Assembly (NCBI GenBank): GCA_036274645.1
Contig: DASUFH010000499.1
Location: 1 to 7,738 of the forward strand
Direction: 5' to 3'
Source: DASUFH01 sp036274645
Lineage (GTDB): Bacteria > Acidobacteriota > Terriglobia > 20CM-2-55-15
DNA length: 7,738 nucleotides
Shown: one piece after another, positions 1-5,847 of the stretch
Layout of the letters: each line of letters starts with the position of its first letter
Position numbering within the stretch: the stretch's first letter is position 1
The notes under the pieces: model-generated
Databases searched by the model: none
What the model saw: the letters and a program-made list of their open reading frames with translations, nothing else
Told to the model about the DNA's origin: nothing
Position numbers and translations under genes: made by a program

Positions 1-77
1 GTGGGCAGCTGCGCCCGCAGAGCAACGGATACCGTCAGGAGGAGCGTCCCGGTGAGCACGAGTTTCGATGTTGTCAT
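1..77 (-). CDS. Exported protein, N-terminal fragment (signal peptide only)
   Basis: Reading the minus strand from the ATG at 77-75 gives 25 codons that run off the window edge. The peptide begins MTTSKLVLTGTLLLTVSVAL and continues RAQLP. This is a textbook Sec signal peptide: one Lys in the n-region, a Leu/Val/Thr-rich h-region, and a probable cleavage site just after Ala-Gln, the ending also seen in the quinoprotein of this window. The mature part is outside the window, so the function is unknown. No Shine-Dalgarno sequence lies in the nine bases before the ATG; a TATGAT hexamer at 87-92 suggests a leaderless transcript. The gene follows the SPFH gene on the same strand, separated by 107 bases that hold a perfect hairpin. 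A later in-frame GTG or CTG start is possible but would cut into the signal peptide. Confidence 0.6.
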   Translation of the reverse strand, partial: MTTSKLVLTGTLLLTVSVALRAQLP

Positions 78-86
78 AGAGGGCGG

Positions 87-116
87 ATCATAGTGGAAGA
101 TTCAAACGGGACGCAA
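87..116 (-). promoter_or_regulatory. Candidate promoter for a leaderless transcript
   Basis: On the minus strand a TATGAT hexamer (87-92, five of six matches to the sigma70 -10 consensus) lies nine bases before the ATG at 77. A weak -35-like TTGCGT (111-116, three of six) lies 18 bases further upstream. With this -10 position, transcription would start within a few bases of the ATG, which fits the absence of a ribosome binding site. The -10 is good and the -35 is poor; this is inference. Confidence 0.3.
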
Positions 117-144
117 CCGTTGCCCTCCCGTCCGCCAGTCCGCT

Positions 145-173
145 TGCAGGGGCGGTCATCGACCGCCCCTGCA
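145..173. repeat. Palindromic repeat copy 1 (perfect 13-bp hairpin)
   Basis: TGCAGGGGCGGTC (145-157), the loop ATC (158-160) and its exact complement (161-173) form a perfect 13-bp stem with a three-base loop. The core belongs to the GGGCGGTC-N3-GACCGCCC family found five more times in this window. It lies 11 bases beyond the stop codon of the minus-strand SPFH gene and could also mark or protect that mRNA's 3' end. No T-tract follows on either strand, so it is not a standard intrinsic terminator. Confidence 0.9.
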
Positions 174-184
174 GCAGACCCTTC

Positions 185-2008
185 TTACGCGGCGTTCGCG
201 CTGCGCTTGAGCATATCGCGAAGAACGATTGCCAGCAGGCCGTCGCTGGTACCGCCGTTGCCGTTGCCGCCGGACTGCACGAGCACATCCGGAGTCAGCC
301 GGATCTGACGATCGGCCAGAGCGGTGAAGATCTGGAGCATGGCGTAATTGCTGCCCATGGCCTCCACGCCCTGCCTGTACGCGTCGGCTCGCGCGGCCCC
401 GACAGCGCGGATGGACTCGCCTTCGCTGCGGCCTTTCATCGCCACAACCGCGGCTTCCGCTTCGCCGACCCGCCGCTTCGCCACGGCTTCGCCTTCGGCG
501 CGCCGCGCCATGGCCTGCGATTCGCCCGACGCGTGCTGGATGGCCGCGTTGGCTCGCATTTCGGCCACGCGCACATCCTGTTCCGAGTTGACGAGTTCAC
601 GCTGTTTGTCGGCCAGCGCTTTCTGGCGCTCGAGTTCCTGGCGTGTCTTTTCGGTCCGTTCCTCGATCACGAACGTCTTCTCCTGTTCTTCGGCGATCTT
701 GCGCGCCGTCAGCGTCGCCATCAGTTCCGTCGGCGGCGTGATGTCGCCGATCAATGTATCGACGCTCTGCACGTCATATTCGCGAATCGCTTCCGACGTA
801 TGCTCGCGCGCCTCCCTCTGCCGTTCGGCGCGGTGCGACAGGAAATCGAGAACCGTGTAGTTCTGCGCGCTGTTGCGGAAATAGTTCCCGACGATCGGTT
901 CGAGCACCTGGTTCACCAGATTCCGCACGCTGCCCATGCGCGAAATCACCCACGGCGCCTTGGTCGCGCCGATGTTGATGATCTGCGACACGTCCAGGTT
1001 GAACGTGAACCCGTCGGCGGACCGCACCGTGATCGTCGACAGCTTCTCATCCAGTTTGTGCGCCTCCGTGCGCGCCGACGCCCAGTTCAGAACGATGTTG
1101 GTAGTCGGTACCAGTTCCACCTTCATCACACGCGGATTGAGCGCATGTTTGCCGGGATAGAGCGGCTCGTCCCACACGCCCCGGCCGCCGCGGCGCACGA
1201 TATTGCCGTGCGTGAACTGTTCGCCGGAGATATCGCGCGTATTGTCGCCGACGAAGCTCACGACGACGCCGACATGACCGATCGGCACCTCGAACAACGG
1301 ATGCTCCTCGATCTCGCAGAACCACGGATTGATGTTGTACGCGCCGGCCAGCATGATCTGCTCCTGCAATCCGCGGCAGCCGCCGTTCCGGACAAACTCG
1401 TCCGGATTCTGATACGTGTCGTGTCCCGGAACGGGCTTGGCCGCCATCTGTCCTTCCGGCATGGGCTCGCCATCGAGCACGGTGACCACGCCCACCTTGT
1501 CGGATTCGATCACCCGGATGGGAACGTTCTTCATCACGGTGAACAACACCGGGTTGATCCGATAGAAACCAGTCGTCAATATCGCGCTCTGCCGTCCTTT
1601 CTGGCCGCCGCCGCGCAGGAACTTCTCGGCGTCCTGGAAGTGATCGCTCTCGACCGCATTGGCCAGAACGCGGTCCACCGGCATGGCGGCGCCGTCATTG
1701 GCAATGACGAGGCCGATGTAGCCCGGATCGATCGCGGTGATCCTGTGCTTCGCGATCCGGTACTGCCATGGCCAGTAGCCGAAATAGGCGCCCGGCGCCA
1801 GCGTGCGCGCCTGATATCCGGCCTCGCCGTTGAGAGCCACGACACGGCCTTCGGGCAAAGCGCCCCGGCGGGAAAACCGCTTCACTACAACGCCAACCTG
1901 ATCCTCCCGAATCACCACTAGGCTGGACAGCAAAACAACCGCGATGAACAACGACACCGCAATCGCCGCCAGCGACCACAGGCTGAACATATCCAAGAGC
2001 GGAAACAT
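185..2008 (-). CDS. Flotillin-like SPFH/band-7 membrane protein with four N-terminal repeats
   Basis: This 607-residue protein starts at the ATG at 2008, which has AAGGAGA seven bases upstream; an ATG two codons earlier sits directly against that site. A membrane anchor covers about residues 9-32. Four related beta modules follow, each opening with I/VG(V/L)V (residues 38, 98, 172, 246). Modules 2-4 contain G-G-x2-G and then a P/G-x-Y/H-x-I/L-NP turn (about 132-153, 209-228, 274-292); the first is degenerate. The SPFH/band-7 domain spans about 295-430. An Ala/Glu/Arg-rich coiled coil (about 430-545) contains flotillin-type GEA repeats, and a Gly/Asn tail precedes a short C-terminal helix. SPFH proteins oligomerise on membranes and organise microdomains or protease complexes. 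No NfeD-type partner gene is adjacent. The family call is firm; the specific role is unknown. The gene is divergent from the PQQ operon. Confidence 0.9.
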   Translation of the reverse strand: MFPLLDMFSLWSLAAIAVSLFIAVVLLSSLVVIREDQVGVVVKRFSRRGALPEGRVVALNGEAGYQARTLAPGAYFGYWPWQYRIAKHRITAIDPGYIGLVIANDGAAMPVDRVLANAVESDHFQDAEKFLRGGGQKGRQSAILTTGFYRINPVLFTVMKNVPIRVIESDKVGVVTVLDGEPMPEGQMAAKPVPGHDTYQNPDEFVRNGGCRGLQEQIMLAGAYNINPWFCEIEEHPLFEVPIGHVGVVVSFVGDNTRDISGEQFTHGNIVRRGGRGVWDEPLYPGKHALNPRVMKVELVPTTNIVLNWASARTEAHKLDEKLSTITVRSADGFTFNLDVSQIINIGATKAPWVISRMGSVRNLVNQVLEPIVGNYFRNSAQNYTVLDFLSHRAERQREAREHTSEAIREYDVQSVDTLIGDITPPTELMATLTARKIAEEQEKTFVIEERTEKTRQELERQKALADKQRELVNSEQDVRVAEMRANAAIQHASGESQAMARRAEGEAVAKRRVGEAEAAVVAMKGRSEGESIRAVGAARADAYRQGVEAMGSNYAMLQIFTALADRQIRLTPDVLVQSGGNGNGGTSDGLLAIVLRDMLKRSANAA

Positions 2009-2014
2009 GGTCAT

Positions 2015-2021
2015 TCTCCTT
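2015..2021 (-). promoter_or_regulatory. Ribosome binding site setting the SPFH start
   Basis: The minus strand reads AAGGAGA and then ATGACC before the ATG at 2008. The spacing is seven bases to that ATG but almost zero to the ATG at 2014, so 2008 is the better start. Confidence 0.75.
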
Positions 2022-2286
2022 GATGGAACACACACCGACACACCTGCGAACGCGCAGGCTCACGCCAGCCCGACATTACCGGGCCGGCAAAGTTGCGGAA
2101 ATCCGAAGGGGTCTAAATCCCGGTATCGGGAATGGAACGATGAGAGGCCGAAACGTAAGGAAGATTGAAGGTCCGTTTCATGACAATCATGGATTGTAGC
2201 GCCGTCCCGCCAGAATTCAAGCACAACCGGATAAGCCCAGATTGCGCCTCGCTTGGCTCGCTCTGGAGTCTGGACATTCCCGGCCT

Positions 2287-2326
2287 GCCTGCCTGTGGGG
2301 GTCATAGACCGCCCCTACAGGCAGGC
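2287..2326. repeat. Palindromic repeat copy 2 with a different outer stem
   Basis: The right half of the core, GTCATAGACCGCCCCTACA (2301-2319), matches the other copies. The left half is shortened to GTGGGGGTC, so the inner stem is imperfect. The outer stem GCCTGCCTG (2287-2295) pairs perfectly with CAGGCAGGC (2318-2326). The outer-stem sequence is unlike that of the other copies, yet it keeps full complementarity. Confidence 0.8.
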
Positions 2327-2349
2327 GAGGACCACAATGGTTCCGTTAC

Positions 2350-2364
2350 TCACGCTACGCGTGA
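2350..2364. promoter_or_regulatory. Inverted repeat, possible operator upstream of the PQQ operon
   Basis: TCACGC-TAC-GCGTGA is a perfect 6-bp inverted repeat with a three-base centre, 65 bases before the cytochrome start and just upstream of a weak -35 match. The size and place suit a dimeric regulator site, but a small hairpin or a flank of the neighbouring repeat is equally possible. No regulator gene is in view. Confidence 0.25.
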
Positions 2365-2366
2365 AC

Positions 2367-2396
2367 TTCTCAATTCGGGGTCTTCAGGGGTATGCT
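2367..2396 (+). promoter_or_regulatory. Weak candidate promoter of the cytochrome-PQQ-DUF1080 operon
   Basis: TTCTCA (2367-2372, four of six to TTGACA) and TATGCT (2391-2396) are separated by 18 bases and precede the cytochrome ATG by 32 bases. The match is modest and rests on sigma70-like consensus only. Confidence 0.2.
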
Positions 2397-2428
2397 CTGC
2401 GCCAGAAAACATCGGGAAGGAACGTGTA

Positions 2429-3175
2429 ATGATCATCGGCTGGATTCTCGCTTTGCTGGCCGCCCTGCAGGCCGGCCCGACGGAGCGGCAGCGCGTGGAC
2501 AGCCAGGCGGCGAACCGCGGGCGGCTCGTCTATACGGAAAACTGCATCAACTGTCATGGCAGTTCCGCCAAAGGAACCGACAACGGCCCGGACCTGATTC
2601 GATCCGCCGTCGTGTTGCGCGACCGGCTGGGGAACGCAATCGGACCGGCCATCAACGCGGGCGGCCCGCACAAGGCGAAGCTCTCGAGCGCGCAGATCAC
2701 CGATCTTTCGCACTTCCTGCATCAACGTGTGGAGGCCATCGCCAGCAACCGGAATGCGCGCGGAACGATCGATGTGTTGACCGGCAACGTGGAAGCGGGA
2801 CGCGCGTACTTCAATGGAGAAGGCAAATGCGCCAGTTGCCACTCGCCGACAGGCGACCTCAAAGGCGTGGCCACACGCATCCGGACAGCGATGGACCTGC
2901 AACAACGGTTTCTCTTCCCCAGCCTGCGCGCTCCCCAGCGGGTGGAAGTCACCGTGGCGCCGCCCAACGCCCCGCCGGTGACCGGCGCGCTCGTGCGCAT
3001 TGACAATTTCAATGTTTCGCTGCGCGACGCCACGGGTGAATACCGGAGTTTCCGGCGCGCGCCCGACGTCAGGGTCGAGGTGCGCGATCCGCTCGAAGCG
3101 CATCACGCGCTGCTCGACACGATCACCGACACGAACATTCATGACGTGGTCACCTACCTGGAGACGTTGAAATGA
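2429..3175 (+). CDS. Diheme cytochrome c, electron acceptor for the quinoprotein
   Basis: The protein has 248 residues and starts at the ATG at 2429, with AAGGA seven bases upstream. The frame stays open to 2165, but that extension crosses repeat copy 2 and is not protein-like. Residues 1-15 are a hydrophobic signal peptide (MIIGWILALLAALQA) without a basic n-region. Heme site one is CINCH (39-43) and site two is CASCH (134-138). In domain one, the usual distal Met before the last helix appears replaced: residues 79-86 read GPHKAKLS, so His81 may be the ligand. In domain two, a beta-rich insert (about 171-225, with RIDNFNVSLRD and YRSF) separates the heme site from the C-terminal helix (about 234-247). 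I recall similar inserts in cytochromes next to acidobacterial quinoproteins. The stop overlaps the quinoprotein ATG by four bases, so the two are probably co-translated and act as redox partners in the periplasm. Confidence 0.88.
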   Translation: MIIGWILALLAALQAGPTERQRVDSQAANRGRLVYTENCINCHGSSAKGTDNGPDLIRSAVVLRDRLGNAIGPAINAGGPHKAKLSSAQITDLSHFLHQRVEAIASNRNARGTIDVLTGNVEAGRAYFNGEGKCASCHSPTGDLKGVATRIRTAMDLQQRFLFPSLRAPQRVEVTVAPPNAPPVTGALVRIDNFNVSLRDATGEYRSFRRAPDVRVEVRDPLEAHHALLDTITDTNIHDVVTYLETLK

Positions 3176-4782
3176 AGGGCATCCGAGTCACGCTTCTCGC
3201 GGCAGTTGCCGCCCTGACCCTGCATGCGCAGGGCACGCTCGATCCCGCGCTGTTGCTCAAGCCCGCGGTAGATTCCTGGCCGATGTACAACGGCGACTAT
3301 TCGGGGAGGCGATTCAGCCCACTCACGAAAATCAATACCGGCAATGTCGCCGGCATGACTCTGGCGTGGGTTTACCGCCCCAACCCCGGAAGCGGACAGG
3401 CCGGCGGCGGGGGAAACACGTCCGTGGCGATCAAGGGTACGCCGGTGGTGGTCAACGGCGTCATGTACACCACGATCCCCGATCACGTCTGGGCGGTGGA
3501 CGCGCGCACGGGACGGGAGATCTGGCATGCGACCTGGCGTTCCCGCGGGGGCTGGCATATCGGCAACCGCGGCGTGGCCATTCTCAACGACACCGTCTAT
3601 GTCGAAACGCCGGACTGCAACCTGGTGGCGCTCAATATCCGCGACGGACGCGAGCGGTGGCGGACCGAGATCTGCGATCTCGAGCAGTTTTACTACGGGT
3701 CGGTTGCGCCGCTCATCGTCAAGAATCATGTCATCGTCGGCGTGAGCGGCGACGATCTCGACATCCCCGGATATCTCGAGGCGCGCGATCCGGTCACCGG
3801 CGCCCGGCAATGGCGCTGGTACACGTATCCGGAACCCGGCACACCGGAAGCAAAGACGTGGCCGAGCGAAGAAGCCATGACCCATGGCGGCGGCATGACC
3901 TGGGGCTCGAACACCTATGACCCGGAGTTGAACCTGCTGTATGTCGGCACCGGCAATCCGCAGCCTGTGATCAACGGACGGAAGCGTCCGGGAGACAATC
4001 TGTTCACGGAATCGATTGTGGCGCTCAACCCCGATACGGGAAAGCTGGTGTGGTATTTTCAGCCCTCCCCGCACGACACCCACGACTGGGACGCGAACCA
4101 GACGCCGGTCCTCTTCGATGGAACGATCAGCGGCCAGCCGCGAAAACTGCTGGCCCAGGCCAGCCGTAACGGATGGTTCTTTGTGCTCGATCGGACCAAT
4201 GGAAAGAGCATCGTCAGCGCCGAATACGTGAAGACCAACTGGACGAAGGGACTCGACGCAAAAGGGCAACCGATTCCCAATCCCGCGAAGGAACCGCAGA
4301 CCGACGGCGCGCTCGTTTCGCCCAATCAGGGGGGCGGGGCGAACTGGCCGCCACCGAGTTTCAGTCCGATGACCGGTCTCTTCTATACCAACGCGACGCG
4401 AGCGTTCAGCGTGTATTACCTGTACGCGAACGAAGACGACGAAAAGCCGCAGGGATGGGGTGGCAACGATCGCGGCGGCTGGTCGGAAGCCATGCTGCAG
4501 GCGATCGACTACCAGACCGGCAAGATCCGCTGGTCGCACAAGTGGGATGGCAGCAGTTCCGTTCGCTCGGGCCTGCTGAGCACGGCCGGCAATGTGCTGT
4601 TCGCCGGCGACAGCGCGTCCAATTTCGTCGCGCTGAACGCGGCGACGGGCGAAACGCTCTGGCACGCGGGCCTGCACGGCTCAATCACAAACGGACCGAT
4701 CACATTCGAGATGGACGGACTGCAATATGTGGTCGTGGGCGCGGGCGATTCGCTGTACGCCTTCGTCCTGCTCAAACCATGA
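3172..4782 (+). CDS. Secreted PQQ-dependent quinoprotein dehydrogenase (alcohol/sugar type)
   Basis: This 536-residue protein starts at the ATG at 3172, which overlaps the cytochrome stop as ATGA and has GGAG eight bases upstream. A signal peptide covers residues 1-20, cut near HAQ. The rest is an eight-bladed propeller of methanol/ethanol dehydrogenase type. The N-terminal GDYSGRRFSPLTKIN motif (41-55) and repeated docking motifs such as VALNPDTGKLVW (283-294) are typical. Aligned by memory with methanol dehydrogenase, Trp244 in GGGMTW stacks on PQQ, Asp195, Asn262 and Asp305 would bind the metal, and Asp305 would be the catalytic base. Asp307, two residues on, matches the lanthanide-type D-x-D motif. 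The vicinal Cys-Cys position reads Gly-Trp (127-128) before HIGNRG. There is no fused heme domain, so electrons should pass to the cytochrome encoded upstream. The substrate is unknown. Confidence 0.92.
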   Translation: MKGIRVTLLAAVAALTLHAQGTLDPALLLKPAVDSWPMYNGDYSGRRFSPLTKINTGNVAGMTLAWVYRPNPGSGQAGGGGNTSVAIKGTPVVVNGVMYTTIPDHVWAVDARTGREIWHATWRSRGGWHIGNRGVAILNDTVYVETPDCNLVALNIRDGRERWRTEICDLEQFYYGSVAPLIVKNHVIVGVSGDDLDIPGYLEARDPVTGARQWRWYTYPEPGTPEAKTWPSEEAMTHGGGMTWGSNTYDPELNLLYVGTGNPQPVINGRKRPGDNLFTESIVALNPDTGKLVWYFQPSPHDTHDWDANQTPVLFDGTISGQPRKLLAQASRNGWFFVLDRTNGKSIVSAEYVKTNWTKGLDAKGQPIPNPAKEPQTDGALVSPNQGGGANWPPPSFSPMTGLFYTNATRAFSVYYLYANEDDEKPQGWGGNDRGGWSEAMLQAIDYQTGKIRWSHKWDGSSSVRSGLLSTAGNVLFAGDSASNFVALNAATGETLWHAGLHGSITNGPITFEMDGLQYVVVGAGDSLYAFVLLKP

Positions 4783-4785
4783 GGA
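4781..4785 (+). promoter_or_regulatory. Ribosome binding site setting the DUF1080 start
   Basis: GAGGA spans the end of the quinoprotein gene and lies eight bases before the ATG at 4794. The earlier ATG at 4779, which overlaps the quinoprotein stop as ATGA, has no comparable site, so 4794 is preferred. Both starts give a usable signal peptide. Confidence 0.55.
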
Positions 4786-4793
4786 AACGCGCG

Positions 4794-5591
4794 ATGTCTT
4801 CACGAAGGACGACCTTCTCGCTGACGCTGCTGCTGGGGGTGTTCGCTCTTTCCCTGGCGCTGGCGCAGAACTCTCCAGTGGGCTATACGGATACGCCGAT
4901 TCTTCCGGATCTGCCCTGGCATGTGCACGATCCCGCGCGTCCGCATCCGGCAGTCGTAACGCCAGGGGCCGAGCCCGGCGCCGCGCCATCCGACGCAATT
5001 GTCCTTTTCGATGGAAAGGACCTCAGCCACTGGACTCCCACACGCCAGCCCTGGAAAGTGGAGAACGGCTACATGGAGGTCGTCCCGAACTCGGGCGACC
5101 TGCGGTCGAAGGAAAAATTCGGCGATATCCAGTTGCACATCGAATGGGCCACGCCCGCGGACGTTCGCGGCAACAGCCAGAATCGGGGTAACAGCGGCAT
5201 CTTTCTGCAGGGGCTTTACGAGGTGCAGGTGCTCGACTCCTACCAGAACCTGACGTACGCCGACGGCCAGGCCGGCGCGATCTATGGCCAGTGGCCGCCG
5301 CTGGTCAACGCCACCAAGAAACCGGGCGAATGGCAAACCTATGACATCGTTTTCGAGGCGCCCCGTTTCGACGGCGACAAACTGCTGAAGCCGGCCTATC
5401 TGACCGTGTTCCTGAATGGCGTGCTCCTGCACAACCGGAAGGAACTCATGGGAGGCACCGTCCATCGCGCGCTGGCAAAGTATGGCGCCCAGGCCGCCGA
5501 GGAATCGCTCTCGCTGCAGGACCACCAGCATCCGGTGCGGTACCGGAACATCTGGGTCCGGCGGCTGAAGACTTACGATCAACCGGAATAG
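4794..5591 (+). CDS. Secreted DUF1080 / 3-keto-disaccharide hydrolase family protein
   Basis: The protein has 265 residues from the ATG at 4794, or 270 from 4779. Residues 1-25 form a signal peptide with two Arg and a Leu-rich core ending in ALAQ. A Pro/His-rich linker (about 30-62) leads to one DUF1080 domain of jelly-roll, concanavalin-like fold (about 66-262). Family landmarks are LFDGKDLSHW (71-80), RGNSGIFLQGLYEVQVLDSY (131-150), GAIYGQWPP (161-169), GEWQTYDIVFEAPRF (178-192) and LQDHQHPVRYRNIWVR (241-256). Some members of this family cleave 3-keto-glycosides; most are uncharacterised and a binding role is possible. The gene is the last of a translationally packed operon with the cytochrome and quinoprotein, which suggests that it handles the substrate or product of that oxidation. 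That pathway link is inference. Confidence 0.88.
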   Translation: MSSRRTTFSLTLLLGVFALSLALAQNSPVGYTDTPILPDLPWHVHDPARPHPAVVTPGAEPGAAPSDAIVLFDGKDLSHWTPTRQPWKVENGYMEVVPNSGDLRSKEKFGDIQLHIEWATPADVRGNSQNRGNSGIFLQGLYEVQVLDSYQNLTYADGQAGAIYGQWPPLVNATKKPGEWQTYDIVFEAPRFDGDKLLKPAYLTVFLNGVLLHNRKELMGGTVHRALAKYGAQAAEESLSLQDHQHPVRYRNIWVRRLKTYDQPE

Positions 5592-5593
5592 GA

Positions 5594-5619
5594 CCTGGTT
5601 GCGCCTTCTTTCCAGGCGC
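5594..5619. other. Small hairpin after the DUF1080 stop
   Basis: Two mutually exclusive 5-bp stems are possible just past the stop: CCTGG (5594-5598) with CCAGG (5612-5616), or GCGCC (5601-5605) with GGCGC (5615-5619). Neither is followed by a T-tract. Together with the large palindrome beyond, they may define the operon 3' end, but this is weak. Confidence 0.25.
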
Positions 5620-5620
5620 G

Positions 5621-5725
5621 GGGGCCCCGCCCGCTTGTAGGGCGGTCTATGACCGCCCGACGTTTCGGAGTGGAATCCACCCTGAAACGCTGGGCGGTCA
5701 TAGACCGCCCCTATCCGCGGGCGGG
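5621..5725. repeat. Composite palindrome: two repeat copies head to head (BIME-like)
   Basis: Copy 3 (GGGCGGTC-TAT-GACCGCCC, 5640-5658) and copy 4 (the same with loop ATA, 5692-5710) are perfect 8-bp hairpins in opposite orientation. Between them, CGTTTCGGAGTGGA (5661-5674) pairs with 5676-5689 at 12 of 14 positions. Outside them, CCCGCCCGC (5626-5634) pairs perfectly with GCGGGCGGG (5717-5725). All of 5626-5725 is therefore one 100-base imperfect palindrome centred near 5675, able to form a cruciform or a four-part folded RNA. The GGGGGCCC leading it in (5621-5628) recurs before copy 5. It fills the gap between convergent genes and could end transcription from both sides. Confidence 0.9.
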
Positions 5726-5847
5726 TACCTGAACGCTCCAAGGGCGGACTTCCCGGGGACCAGGGCAAAATCGTAGGAGTGCCGTGGCATTCCCCCTGCG
5801 GCAGAGACGATTCGCAGACAGAGCTGTCGTCCACCCCGCGTGTTCAC

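Larger units (their letters stand above)
2009..2428. other. Divergent intergenic region with hairpins
   Basis: These 420 bases separate the SPFH gene from the cytochrome gene and must hold both promoters. No convincing gene is present; the plus-strand open frame through it reads the palindromic repeat and is not protein-like. Visible structures are a 6-bp stem with a four-base loop CCTGCG-AACG-CGCAGG (2043-2058) in the SPFH leader, a small CCCG-GTAT-CGGG palindrome (2119-2130), repeat copy 2 (2287-2326), a TCACGC-TAC-GCGTGA inverted repeat (2350-2364) and a weak promoter match (2367-2396). No SPFH promoter could be assigned. Confidence 0.6.

Noticed and set aside
533..1921. Long plus-strand open frame of 462 codons opposite the SPFH gene
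   Set aside because: It is antisense to a gene with clear domain structure, is rich in Arg, His and Asp as expected from reversed GC-rich codons, and has no family motif.
2165..2428. Longer cytochrome reading frame starting at 2165
   Set aside because: The extension reads through repeat copy 2, gives no signal peptide at its start, and the ATG at 2429 has its own ribosome binding site followed by a hydrophobic leader.
3154..4677. Minus-strand open frame of 507 codons opposite the quinoprotein gene
   Set aside because: It is the antisense shadow of an unmistakable PQQ dehydrogenase; the predicted peptide is low-complexity and Arg/His-rich.
4779..4793. ATG at 4779 as the DUF1080 start
   Set aside because: The ATGA overlap is attractive and cannot be excluded, but it lacks a Shine-Dalgarno sequence, while the ATG at 4794 has GAGGA at a proper distance.
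4800..5834. Minus-strand open frame of 344 codons opposite the DUF1080 gene
   Set aside because: Its N-terminal part is translation of the palindromic repeat (GGHRPP-type peptide) and the rest is antisense to DUF1080.
5592..5847. Canonical intrinsic terminators in the gaps
   Set aside because: Strong stems exist, but none is followed by a run of T on either strand, so only the hairpins are reported.
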